Counted from the first letter of the stretch, positions 1-7,507 are shown. The stretch is DNA of 8,495 nt from a bacterium (GCA_014729955.1 WJJA01000064.1:1-8495); one strand, 5' to 3'. The notes: generated from the sequence alone by a model not told the origin. Numbers and translations are program-made.

Positions 1-639
1 CTCCAGGATCTCGTATGCGTTTTCCATTCGCACGGTTTGATCGTTGGGTGAATGCAGGATCATCAAGTCGCGTTTCAATGCCGAAATGGTACGACGCATG
101 TTGGTGGATTCAAGGTCTTCCAGCAGTTGCCGTCCCACACGAAACGTTCTACCCCCGATATTAACCTCACCGTACCCTCCTTCGTCAGCCTCCTCCCATC
201 TCTTCTTCAGAATACCGGCAAGATGCCCGGTTTCGGCCGGTGCGGCAATCACGGCGACACCTTTCACCTCTTCGATCTTTGAAGCTGCCTGCAGTACCGC
301 GGCACCTCCGAGTGAATGCCCTGCCAGCAACACCGGTGCTTCAGCATTGGTTCGCAACCATTCAGCCGCTGCTGCAACATCCATAACATTACTGCTGAAA
401 TCGGTATCGGCAAAATCTCCGCCGCTGTCACCCAACCCGGTAAAATCGAAACGAAGGACTGCGATGCCGTGACGGCTCAACGTGCGGCTGATACGGTACG
501 TCGCTTTGTAATCCTTGGAACAGGTGAAGCAGTGCGCAAACACCGCATAGATTTTCGGGCTACCCTCTTCCGGTGTTTCCAGCATCGCTGCCAGATTGTC
601 TCCCCGCTGGTTTACAAATTCAATACGTTCCGTGGCCAT
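1..639 (-). CDS. alpha/beta hydrolase, N-terminal part; probable bifunctional hydrolase/OsmC protein (cut by left edge)
   Basis: The reading frame is open from ATG 639-637 to the left edge (213 codons, no stop), so the 3' end is missing. The product starts MATERIEF and has an alpha/beta-hydrolase core: HCFTCSKD at residues 36-43, FDFTGLGDSGG at about 64-74, the nucleophile elbow GHSLGG at 107-112 (Ser109), and HSPND at 196-200, whose Asp200 is the likely acid of the triad. The catalytic His would lie beyond the window. The HCFTCSKD and FTGLGDS segments and the later GEVNIGGRTF are typical of proteins that fuse this hydrolase to a C-terminal OsmC peroxide-stress domain; that domain is not visible here and is inferred. 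The substrate is unknown. The start lies 5 bases after the stop of the zinc-ribbon gene, with AGGG about 9 bases upstream, so the two are probably cotranscribed. A stand-alone esterase/hydrolase is the alternative. Confidence 0.88.
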   Translation of the reverse strand, partial: MATERIEFVNQRGDNLAAMLETPEEGSPKIYAVFAHCFTCSKDYKATYRISRTLSRHGIAVLRFDFTGLGDSGGDFADTDFSSNVMDVAAAAEWLRTNAEAPVLLAGHSLGGAAVLQAASKIEEVKGVAVIAAPAETGHLAGILKKRWEEADEGGYGEVNIGGRTFRVGRQLLEDLESTNMRRTISALKRDLMILHSPNDQTVRMENAYEILE

Positions 640-644
640 AGATC

Positions 645-1130
645 TCAACCCTGCTCGTCGGATTGCACCCACTGTGCAATCATGGTTTGCACACTTCTCT
701 GCAGTTTCTCGTAAGGCCGCTCTGCCTCTTCATGAAGTGTCAGACCCAATCCGGAAATGCTGTCCGGTTTGGCATCTTTCACACCGTCAACCGACGCTGT
801 ATCATCGACTGCCCTGGAATCCTGCTGCTGGATACTGTTCAGACAGCTGCGACAATAGACAGGCCGTCCATGTACCGGTTTGAACGGGACGGTAGTCTCC
901 TCTCCGCATCGATCACAGGTCACCTCGTAGAAATCCTTCCATGGCTCCGAGCGGGCGGTTTCCTTCTTTCTCTTCCGCCGACATGCCGGACAGTAACGCG
1001 GTGTCACAAATCCCATCTCATGGAAAAAACGCTGTTCCTGTGCTGTAAACGGAAAGGTCGTACCGCAGTTCTGGCAGGTCAGTGATTGATCGCCGCTTTC
1101 TTCCGGCTGGTCGTTCGCAGGTTCTTCCAT
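645..1130 (-). CDS. double zinc-ribbon protein (zf-trcl type plus CxxC-x17-CxxC)
   Basis: This encodes 161 residues with eight cysteines in four CxxC knuckles: C19/C22 with C47/C50, and C72/C75 with C93/C96. The first ribbon (TCQNCG, then FTAQEQRFF and RYCPACR) matches the 'probable zinc-ribbon' family (zf-trcl), in which an EQ-F-x-x-x-G segment separates the knuckles. The second (CDRCG ... YCRSC) has exactly 17 residues between the CxxC pairs, the CxxC-x17-CxxC type. A basic stretch, RRKRKKE, joins them (51-57). Residues about 100-161 are acidic and helical-looking and match nothing I know. Each ribbon should bind one zinc ion; the role (nucleic-acid or protein binding) is unknown for these families. 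The ATG is 1 base after the mpl stop; GGAAGG lies 11 bases upstream and a weaker GAG 7 bases upstream, both inside the end of mpl, which suggests translational coupling. Confidence 0.88.
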   Translation of the reverse strand: MEEPANDQPEESGDQSLTCQNCGTTFPFTAQEQRFFHEMGFVTPRYCPACRRKRKKETARSEPWKDFYEVTCDRCGEETTVPFKPVHGRPVYCRSCLNSIQQQDSRAVDDTASVDGVKDAKPDSISGLGLTLHEEAERPYEKLQRSVQTMIAQWVQSDEQG

Positions 1131-1131
1131 C

Positions 1132-2562
1132 TCAGTTCTCGCCTTCCTTTCCTACGATTCTTCTGTAGACTCCTCCAAAGCTGCCGTTACTGAAGAATAC
1201 GGCCACGTCTCCATGTCGAACAAGGTCGGATAGTGATTGCTCAAGAGATGGTAAATCATCAAATACGTGGCACATGATACTCTCTGCTTCCAGAGAGTCC
1301 CGTATCGCTTCTCGATTGAGACGCTGGTCGGGAGTCATGCGTTCCGGACGATGGATCGGCGCGAACACAACCTCATCGGCATTTCGCAACACATCAGCCA
1401 ATTCATTCTGGAACCTGTTGGTTACCATGGTGTTGGAACGCGGTTCAATCAAGGCTAGAAGCCGGCGATCCGGCCAACGCAGCCGAGCTGCGGCAAGTGT
1501 TTCACGGATAGCTGTCGGGTGATGCCCGAAATCATCCACATAGGTGATACCGTCCTGCTCGTGAAACACCTGCATCCGTCGTTTCACGCCCTTGTACTCC
1601 AGCAAAGCTGAAGCGATGGTGGATGTATCAATACCGGACAGTGCCGCAACAACGACCGCTGCAAGTACGTTCTGGGCATTGTGACGGCCGAATAGCGGCA
1701 TCGCGAGCTCCGCCCGGCGACGGCCGTGGCGATACACCACCATCCCCTGAAACCCCGCCGACGATTCGATCAACTCGCCGCGCCAGTCCGCATCCGAGTC
1801 GAAGCCGTACGTCACAACCCTGGAGTGTGCATATTCTCTCAGCTCCAGGGCATTCGGTTGATCCGCACATAGAATGACCCATCCCTGGGGCGGCACAGCA
1901 CGCAGCATCAAACGAAACGAACGTTTGATGTCATCCAGATCCCGGTAGATGTCCCCGTGATCGAACTCGACGGAAGTAATGATCGCCACATGGGGCAGAT
2001 AGTGGAAGAATTTGGCACGTTTATCGAAGAAAGCGGTATCATACTCATCTCCTTCGATCACAAACGGACACCCTGCAGCTCCGGCATGCGAGGAATGGGG
2101 AAAGTCGAGCAGCTGCCCGCCGATCAGATAGCCCGGCTTTTTACCACCACGGTCAAGCAGATAGGCGGTAATCGAGCTGGTTGTGGTCTTGCCGTGCGTG
2201 CCTGTGATGACCACCGGTTTCCGTTCCCACAGGAGATGATGCTTGATCCATTCAGGGAAGCTTGTATAAGGGATACCACGGCGCAGTACCTCTTCCACCT
2301 CGACATGACCGCGACTGACGGCGTTGCCAATTACAACGAGGGAGGGATTCCAATCCAGGTTCTCCGCGGCATATCCTTCGTAAACCTTTACATTCAACGC
2401 TTTCACCATTTCCGATGTTGGAGGGTAAAGCGGATTGTCGCTGCCTCTGACCTCCCAACCGGATTCCACGGCCAATCGTGCTGTCGAGACCATACCTGTG
2501 CCGCCAATTCCGATGAAATGGACCGAAGGACGGTCAGGTATTCCCGTGTCGAGCATCGACAT
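1132..2562 (-). CDS. mpl: UDP-N-acetylmuramate:L-alanyl-gamma-D-glutamyl-meso-diaminopimelate ligase
   Basis: This 476-residue Mur ligase is in the usual size range for Mpl. It is a cytoplasmic ATP-dependent enzyme that joins the recycled murein tripeptide to UDP-MurNAc, bypassing MurC, MurD and MurE. Visible motifs: Rossmann GIGGTGM at 18-24, the ATP-binding loop GTHGKTTT at 121-128, VIEGDEYDTAFFDKR at 168-182, SVEFDHGDIY at 197-206, GRHNAQN at 292-298, DDFGHHPTAI at 343-352, and the Mpl-flavoured EPRSNTM (373-379) and SNGSFGG (458-464). The EGDEYDTAFFD and EPRSNTM segments favour Mpl over MurC. The start ATG has AAGGA 5 bases upstream overlapping the TAA of the M1 peptidase gene; the gap between the two genes is 8 bases. 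The enzyme implies meso-diaminopimelate peptidoglycan and a tripeptide recycling route in the host. Confidence 0.95.
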   Translation of the reverse strand: MSMLDTGIPDRPSVHFIGIGGTGMVSTARLAVESGWEVRGSDNPLYPPTSEMVKALNVKVYEGYAAENLDWNPSLVVIGNAVSRGHVEVEEVLRRGIPYTSFPEWIKHHLLWERKPVVITGTHGKTTTSSITAYLLDRGGKKPGYLIGGQLLDFPHSSHAGAAGCPFVIEGDEYDTAFFDKRAKFFHYLPHVAIITSVEFDHGDIYRDLDDIKRSFRLMLRAVPPQGWVILCADQPNALELREYAHSRVVTYGFDSDADWRGELIESSAGFQGMVVYRHGRRRAELAMPLFGRHNAQNVLAAVVVAALSGIDTSTIASALLEYKGVKRRMQVFHEQDGITYVDDFGHHPTAIRETLAAARLRWPDRRLLALIEPRSNTMVTNRFQNELADVLRNADEVVFAPIHRPERMTPDQRLNREAIRDSLEAESIMCHVFDDLPSLEQSLSDLVRHGDVAVFFSNGSFGGVYRRIVGKEGEN

Positions 2563-2570
2563 AAATATCC

Positions 2571-5500
2571 TTATGGAGTAAAAATAGAGGTATGCAGTTC
2601 CACTTGTACTTGAATAAGATTGGCGAAGTTGACTTCATCTGAATCGAAGAGAGTACCGGCATCCCTTTCGTCATCATGATGCTGTGACCAGGCCATGGGA
2701 AGGCGTGCATGAAAGCTGACCCCGTACAAATCCAACAGGCCCAGCATTACCCCGGCTTCCCAGGCTGACACGTCTACCCCGTTTTCTACAGCATGATAGC
2801 GAGCTGCGACGGCATATCCGCCCCAACGTAATCGTTCCATAAAGCGCTTAAGTGGTCTGTAGTTCCATTGTGACAACATTCGCGGGAGATTGCGATGCAG
2901 ACCCAGTTGCATGCCGATGAAAGACCGTACCGCCACATTGTGCTGCATATGAGCGAAGGAAGCATTGGTATGGGACTGCGGGAACACAGACTGCGCGCCA
3001 TTGTTATGCCATTGGGCACCCCAGAGCGGCTCACCTCGGCGACAATATAGCGAGCCTGCGGTGGGAGAACTGCGAAACCCGAATGGTACTTCCGAGTCCT
3101 GATACGTGACGCGTGCGTCAAAGGCCGTTGACCACGCGAACGGCAGAGGTCTTTCATCGGATGCCTGCCAACCGACACGGTAGTATGCAGCATCCCCCAA
3201 GCCTTCAGTCCAGGTAAACGTCTGCTGCAGACTTTTCCATCCCTTTAATCGTGATAGTCCCACCTGAAGATGGAAGTAGCTGTCCGCACTGCTTTCCGGA
3301 TACGATTCATTCGACACGCTTTCCTCGACACGCCACCATTTCCCTACCCCGATACGGGTATCAAGCCTTGTATCTCCGTTGCGAAAATGCGACCATTGAC
3401 GGGTAAACCCTCCCTCGATCCATCGATCCATGTGCATGGAACCGACAGACATGTATCCTCGAGGCGGCTGAAAGGTGCGAAGAACAGGATGGAAAAGTGA
3501 AAGCCGGAACCGGGGATCATCACCCATATTGCGGCTTGGAACATAAACCTCTGCCTGATAGCTGCTTTCCCGTTCCATAAAGCTGCCTTTGAGGCCGATT
3601 CCGCCGGATACTCCCTGGTAGGAGTTGTAGCCGACACCGGGATAGATTTGCAGTCGGTACGCATCCACCGGCGGTTCCGGCAACGGCAGCAGTCGCGTGT
3701 CGAACACCGTCTGTATCGGAAGGTCAGGCCAAACGTTGTCAAGCGGATTACGGTCTGTATAGTGTTGCTTCGGGTCGAGCATGACTCGTCGTGCTTTCAC
3801 ACCAGGCGGCAGTTCAATCCGCACATGCACGGTATCCACCGGCTCATGCACCTGGTCCCAACTCCCCCACAATTCCTCACCGTCCGGGATCCTGTCGGTT
3901 TTGAGGAACGAAATCCGTCCATACAGTGTATCGCCGCCAACGGTCTCGACACCCATCAACACAGGCAGACGAATCCCGCCGACACGCTCGACGACTGCGT
4001 TTATGATCTCGCTTTCTCCTCCATTCGCCGACCTGACATGCTTGAGTCGATAATCAATGTCATCCGCGCTGTCCAGGAACTGATGAAAGAACCATTCCAA
4101 TCCACACCGTGCGCCTGCTTCAATAGACGACGTCACATCGGTCCGGCGTACCAGGCTTAGATTATGTCGTCGATAGAACTCCCGCAATCCATTCCAGAAC
4201 GCTTCTTCGCCGAGTACACCACGTAGTGCATTCAGCATCACAGGTGTTTTGTAATAGGTCGAAACTCGCAGTTGCCAATAGTCTTGTGCCGGGTCGGCGC
4301 CACGCACCATGGGCTGGTCGAGACCATCAAGAACCGATTCCAGGTACGGACGCCTGCCGCGGAGCACATCATCTCGTACCATGAATGTTTTACTGAAAAG
4401 CCCCCGGGTCTTCTCGACAGACCGATTCCGCTTAAAACCGACCCATTTTTCCGTTAACTCATGCTCAATGAAGGTCGTGAAACCCTCATCCCAAACCGGT
4501 TCATCCACCGAACTGCTGTGCAAAATCATCGGGGTATAGTTGTGCACGACTTCATGGATCATGACATACGCGTAATCCGGTGCACGGCTGGTCATCATGG
4601 TGAGCATGGGGTATTCCATGGCGCTCCATGAGTCAGTCGCGTACACTCTCGGCCAGGGATAAGAACCGTAGATCTTTTCCAACTCTTCAACGGTCCATCC
4701 AATCAACTCCGCCGCATTGTGCCAGTCTTTCTCTCTGCCTCTTCGAATGAACGCCCACGCTTCAAAGGTGTCGTATTTCCGGATATCTATCAGGAAGCGA
4801 GGATCGGCGGCGAAGGCAATGTCCGGCACTTTTTCCGCATGATAGATCCAGGTCAGGCTGTCACCGGGTTGTTGAGCGATCTCAGGATAAGGCGTGCGGC
4901 CGGGGGTGAGAGAACGGAGCCGTTCCGCCGGCAGGACTTCATCCTGGTTGACCAACTCACCCGTGGATGCGACGATAAAGTGTGACGGTACCGTGTACCG
5001 CACCGTGTAATCTGCAAGCTCACTGAATCCCTCGGCAGTACCATAGTACCGGTTGACAACCCATCCATAGTCCTCGGTGTAGGGGCACAGCGTGGGAAAC
5101 CAGTATGCGCCTTTATACTGTCCCCGGGCGTACCCTATGCGGAAGGATGCACGCCCGGCAGGAAACTTTGTATGGAACTTGAGCCGTGTTTCCACCTTTT
5201 CTCCCGGCTCAATTCCGCCGTCAACAGGTAGAAAACCGACGCTGCCGTCCTGTTCAAACGCTGTCTCGATACCGTTTACACGGGCGGCGTGAACACGGCA
5301 TTCACCCCAGTGGTCAAGCGGCACCTTGTCGAGCCGACCTTTACGACCCCGGTGATAGACACGGTTGGCACGACTGTCGCCTCGTAACGCTTCCGGCGGC
5401 AGGCGGAACCACAAGCCCGAGAGAGTGTTCGGAGAGTGGTTGATATAGCTGAGCCGGATTTCCCCGTGCCAAGTGCGCAAACTGTCGATAAGATGAACGT

Positions 5501-5660
5501 CCATTTCGACGTCCACCTCCTGAGACCATTCCCAGTATCGTGGTTCTTCACTTTCATGAGGTTGGGCCGAAACGGGAAGAGAGCAACTGATGAGGAGAAT
5601 GACCGTGTTTATGACCTTTAGAAAGGCCGTCTTGAACCAGTGCGGCGAGTGTCCAATCAA
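2571..5660 (-). CDS. exported M1-family zinc metallopeptidase with C-terminal beta-barrel-like domain
   Basis: From the proposed TTG start the product has 1029 residues. The N-terminus has a hydrophobic export signal (VINTVILLISC, then LPVSA). A typical M1 N-terminal beta domain follows. The catalytic region has SAMEYPML (in place of GAMEN), the zinc motif HEVVHNY (His codons at 4542-4556), and 18 residues after the second His the third ligand Glu in WDEGFTTF; a YYK pair about 75-80 residues later holds the likely catalytic Tyr. A beta-sandwich ends near KARRVMLDPKQHY. The last 375 residues or so (2574-3698) are rich in alternating polar and hydrophobic or aromatic strands and end in LIQVQVELHTSIF, like an outer-membrane barrel; this is inferred from pattern. 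It probably trims peptides in the periplasm or at the surface. An in-frame ATG at 5765 would overlap the methyltransferase and put 35 non-signal-like residues ahead of the signal; TTG at 5660 avoids this. Confidence 0.88.
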   Translation of the reverse strand: MIGHSPHWFKTAFLKVINTVILLISCSLPVSAQPHESEEPRYWEWSQEVDVEMDVHLIDSLRTWHGEIRLSYINHSPNTLSGLWFRLPPEALRGDSRANRVYHRGRKGRLDKVPLDHWGECRVHAARVNGIETAFEQDGSVGFLPVDGGIEPGEKVETRLKFHTKFPAGRASFRIGYARGQYKGAYWFPTLCPYTEDYGWVVNRYYGTAEGFSELADYTVRYTVPSHFIVASTGELVNQDEVLPAERLRSLTPGRTPYPEIAQQPGDSLTWIYHAEKVPDIAFAADPRFLIDIRKYDTFEAWAFIRRGREKDWHNAAELIGWTVEELEKIYGSYPWPRVYATDSWSAMEYPMLTMMTSRAPDYAYVMIHEVVHNYTPMILHSSSVDEPVWDEGFTTFIEHELTEKWVGFKRNRSVEKTRGLFSKTFMVRDDVLRGRRPYLESVLDGLDQPMVRGADPAQDYWQLRVSTYYKTPVMLNALRGVLGEEAFWNGLREFYRRHNLSLVRRTDVTSSIEAGARCGLEWFFHQFLDSADDIDYRLKHVRSANGGESEIINAVVERVGGIRLPVLMGVETVGGDTLYGRISFLKTDRIPDGEELWGSWDQVHEPVDTVHVRIELPPGVKARRVMLDPKQHYTDRNPLDNVWPDLPIQTVFDTRLLPLPEPPVDAYRLQIYPGVGYNSYQGVSGGIGLKGSFMERESSYQAEVYVPSRNMGDDPRFRLSLFHPVLRTFQPPRGYMSVGSMHMDRWIEGGFTRQWSHFRNGDTRLDTRIGVGKWWRVEESVSNESYPESSADSYFHLQVGLSRLKGWKSLQQTFTWTEGLGDAAYYRVGWQASDERPLPFAWSTAFDARVTYQDSEVPFGFRSSPTAGSLYCRRGEPLWGAQWHNNGAQSVFPQSHTNASFAHMQHNVAVRSFIGMQLGLHRNLPRMLSQWNYRPLKRFMERLRWGGYAVAARYHAVENGVDVSAWEAGVMLGLLDLYGVSFHARLPMAWSQHHDDERDAGTLFDSDEVNFANLIQVQVELHTSIFTP

Positions 5661-5675
5661 GGCTGCGGATATCCT
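5658..5675 (-). promoter_or_regulatory. putative weak ribosome binding site and TTG start of the M1 peptidase gene
   Basis: AGGA at 5675-5672 overlaps the methyltransferase stop codon (TAG, 5676-5674) and lies 11 bases before TTG at 5660-5658. No ATG, GTG or TTG occurs in frame between this TTG and the hydrophobic segment, so this is the latest start that keeps a full export signal. The long spacing and TTG codon suggest weak or coupled translation. This is a reading of the sequence and is not certain. Confidence 0.5.
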
Positions 5676-6552
5676 ATGCTTGGATCTTATACAATGCGTC
5701 CTGCAGGGAGAACTGGTTGCTCTCGCTCTGCCGCTTTGCCGTGGTAAGATAATAATACTCCGCAAGCTCGATTACACAGTAGGCTCGCTCCATTTCGATC
5801 GCTGCCAGCATGGTCGATCCGGAACCGGCAAACGGATCCAGTACCAACTCGCCCTTCGTATGTGTGCTCTTTCCGATCAGAAATTTCAGCAGATCAATCG
5901 GCTTTTCGGTAGAATGCGTGAGATGCTTGCTCGCTACCTTATTGTAATACAAGATGTTCGAGTGACGCTTCCCTGCAAGCTGACGCCGACCCTTCTGGCA
6001 GTAAATAATCCACTCGTCCTGCGGCGCATAATCACCTTTCAGGTCGCCGCTGCCGTGGTTATTCTTTACCCAGATCAGAGTCCGCTTCAGGGTGAATCCA
6101 ACTGCCTGCAGTGCTGCGACGAAATCCGGGTAGGTATCGTGCCGGCAAAAGCAGTACATATGCCGGTTGTTTTTCAGAACACGAAAAGCATGTTCGGCAA
6201 AGCGGGGAATCCAGTCGGTACTGTTATCATTCTGCAAATGCTGGAATTTCGGGTTCTTCACTCGACGGTTGGACGCGTAGTTGATCGCATACGGCGGGTC
6301 GGTGAGTATCAGATCGACGGTTTCGGCGGGCATCTGGGTAAGAGTCAGCATGTTGTCGCCGTGATGCACGGTATTGTGCCAGGGACCCGTATAGAACGTC
6401 GATTCGTGCCATTTCCGCAGGTTCAATTCCGCTTCGAGTTCTTCAGGCACCTTCAGCTCGGCAGAATGCGGCACTTTGCCGTTCCTGCCGTTTTTTTTGC
6501 CGTTGGAGGACGGTTCCAACCCCGGCAACCACAACACGTTATCCGTATCCAC
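5674..6552 (-). CDS. DNA methyltransferase, beta-class, probably N6-adenine; no restriction partner in the window
   Basis: This encodes 292 residues. The catalytic motif IV is LILTDPPYAINY (DPPY at 85-88) and comes before motif I, LVLDPFAGSGST (about 237-247), with HSTEKP at 213-218 between them; this order is that of the beta group (HinfI/CcrM/YhdJ-like). DPPY is usual for N6-adenine methylation, though N4-cytosine cannot be excluded. The target-recognition part lies roughly at 95-210; the recognition site cannot be read from it. Residues 1-60 form a variable leader including a lysine/asparagine/glycine linker, NGKKNGRNG, coded by an A8 run. The start is GTG: a strong GGGAGG lies 6 bases upstream. 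It starts 12 bases after the kinase stop. No endonuclease gene is next to it, so it looks like an orphan enzyme that could mark DNA for replication or gene control, or derive from a phage or a decayed restriction system. Confidence 0.9.
   Translation of the reverse strand: MDTDNVLWLPGLEPSSNGKKNGRNGKVPHSAELKVPEELEAELNLRKWHESTFYTGPWHNTVHHGDNMLTLTQMPAETVDLILTDPPYAINYASNRRVKNPKFQHLQNDNSTDWIPRFAEHAFRVLKNNRHMYCFCRHDTYPDFVAALQAVGFTLKRTLIWVKNNHGSGDLKGDYAPQDEWIIYCQKGRRQLAGKRHSNILYYNKVASKHLTHSTEKPIDLLKFLIGKSTHTKGELVLDPFAGSGSTMLAAIEMERAYCVIELAEYYYLTTAKRQSESNQFSLQDALYKIQA
6491..6498 (-). repeat. A8 homopolymer in the 5' end of the methyltransferase gene
   Basis: Eight T on the plus strand, eight A in the coding sense, covering codons 19-21 (AAA AAA AAC, Lys-Lys-Asn). 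It also contains the heptamer A AAA AAC in the phase used by classical -1 slippery sites. Reading on in either alternative frame reaches a stop within roughly 15 codons, so a one-base length change would switch the gene off. Confidence 0.8.
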
Positions 6553-6558
6553 CTGTCG

Positions 6559-6564
6559 CCTCCC
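6559..6564 (-). promoter_or_regulatory. ribosome binding site that fixes the GTG start of the methyltransferase gene
   Basis: GGGAGG lies 6 bases upstream of GTG (6552-6550) and directly follows the kinase stop TAG (6567-6565). It is among the strongest Shine-Dalgarno matches in the window and supports a GTG start rather than a later ATG. Confidence 0.75.
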
Positions 6565-7506
6565 CTATGGTGTGGGAAACACGCGGTCTCCCCTCGCGAT
6601 GCGCGCCTCAACCTCCTCGGTCGACGGAAGCCTACCGCGTGCTCCCATGGCCTGAACGGAAAGTGATGCGGCCGACGCCGCCCACTGCACACAACGCGGA
6701 ATATCCCATCGTTCCAGGATGCCGTGAACCAAACCGGCATGGAAGACATCTCCCGCTCCCGTTGTATCGATCACAGTCTCAGCGGGATAAGACGGCATCC
6801 ACTCAACGCGGTCGCCCCATGATACCACAACTCCGCCGGACCCGTTGGTGATCATAGCAACCTCCGGGCCGGTGTCACGCAATCGCCGTGTCGCCTCGAA
6901 CAGATCCGCTTCCGGATAATATTCCTTTGCGAAGTTGAGGGATGCGACAGCCCAGTCGATATGTGAAAGCTGATCCTGCATGGCAGGTCGGACGTTGCCT
7001 AGATCCATCATCACTTTCACACCGGCCTCACGTGCTCGCTTCGCAGAGTGGATGTTCGCCTCGGCATCCCAACCATCCAGTAGCAGCATCCTGCTCTGTT
7101 CAAACTCTTGAAAAGGTAAGTCTTTCACACTCATCGGCGCAAGGCTGCGATCCAACACAACCGTACGTTTTCCCGAGCTCTTTTCAACAACAAGAAATGC
7201 GGTGGGAGTCTGAGCGGTGGAATCGGAATAGGTATAACGAGTGTCTATATCATATGTTAGAAGTTCCGATCTGATGTATCGACTTTCATCGTCATCTCCC
7301 ATCGCTGCGCAGAGCAGGGTCGAACGCCCCCAGACTGACAGCTGCGCAAGTGCCACCGGTACCGGACTGCCGAATCCCCTGTAACGGTCAATCGATGTGG
7401 TTTTGGTGTTCGGATCGGGATATGACTCCACAAGAAAGGCGCGATCATAGCAGATGCGCCCGAAGCCGGAAACGTCCCATCGCATGTTCCCTGCAGGTTC
7501 CTCCAT
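6565..7506 (-). CDS. PfkB-family carbohydrate kinase, substrate unknown
   Basis: This encodes 313 residues, a normal length for the ribokinase/PfkB family of cytoplasmic enzymes that phosphorylate sugars or nucleosides with ATP. The C-terminal signature is clear: DTTGAGDVFHAGL at 247-259, with the anion hole GAGD (250-253) and the catalytic base Asp253. The N-terminal signature is weaker: RGFGSPVPVALAQL (43-56) followed by AAMGDDD (67-73), without the usual Asn of the GG-x-x-x-N motif. The DTTGAGDVFH motif resembles the ketohexokinase/sulfofructose kinase-like branch; substrate cannot be read from this. The start is ATG 7506-7504, one base after the stop of the SPOR gene, with AGGAGG 6 bases upstream. 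A longer frame to 7671 exists, but it would run through the end of the SPOR gene and has no comparable ribosome site. Confidence 0.9.
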   Translation of the reverse strand: MEEPAGNMRWDVSGFGRICYDRAFLVESYPDPNTKTTSIDRYRGFGSPVPVALAQLSVWGRSTLLCAAMGDDDESRYIRSELLTYDIDTRYTYSDSTAQTPTAFLVVEKSSGKRTVVLDRSLAPMSVKDLPFQEFEQSRMLLLDGWDAEANIHSAKRAREAGVKVMMDLGNVRPAMQDQLSHIDWAVASLNFAKEYYPEADLFEATRRLRDTGPEVAMITNGSGGVVVSWGDRVEWMPSYPAETVIDTTGAGDVFHAGLVHGILERWDIPRCVQWAASAASLSVQAMGARGRLPSTEEVEARIARGDRVFPTP

Positions 7507-7507
7507 C

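Noticed and set aside
663..1085. Plus-strand open frame of 140 codons opposite the zinc-ribbon gene
   Set aside because: Its cysteines and basic residues come from reading the opposite strand of the CxxC motifs; the minus strand gives two regular zinc ribbons and good spacing to neighbours.
1957..2613. Plus-strand open frame of 218 codons opposite mpl
   Set aside because: Antisense shadow of the conserved N-terminal half of Mpl; no motif and no plausible context.
3648..4160. Plus-strand open frame of 170 codons opposite the M1 gene
   Set aside because: Lies inside the continuous M1 frame, which carries the real signal; no recognisable domain.
5661..5765. Upstream extension of the M1 gene to an ATG at 5765
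   Set aside because: It would overlap the methyltransferase end by 92 bases and place 35 basic, Cys-containing residues before the export signal.
5590..6666. Long plus-strand open frame of 358 codons opposite the methyltransferase
   Set aside because: It is the exact antisense of a gene with clear catalytic motifs, shows no domain and crosses three real genes. It reflects codon bias.
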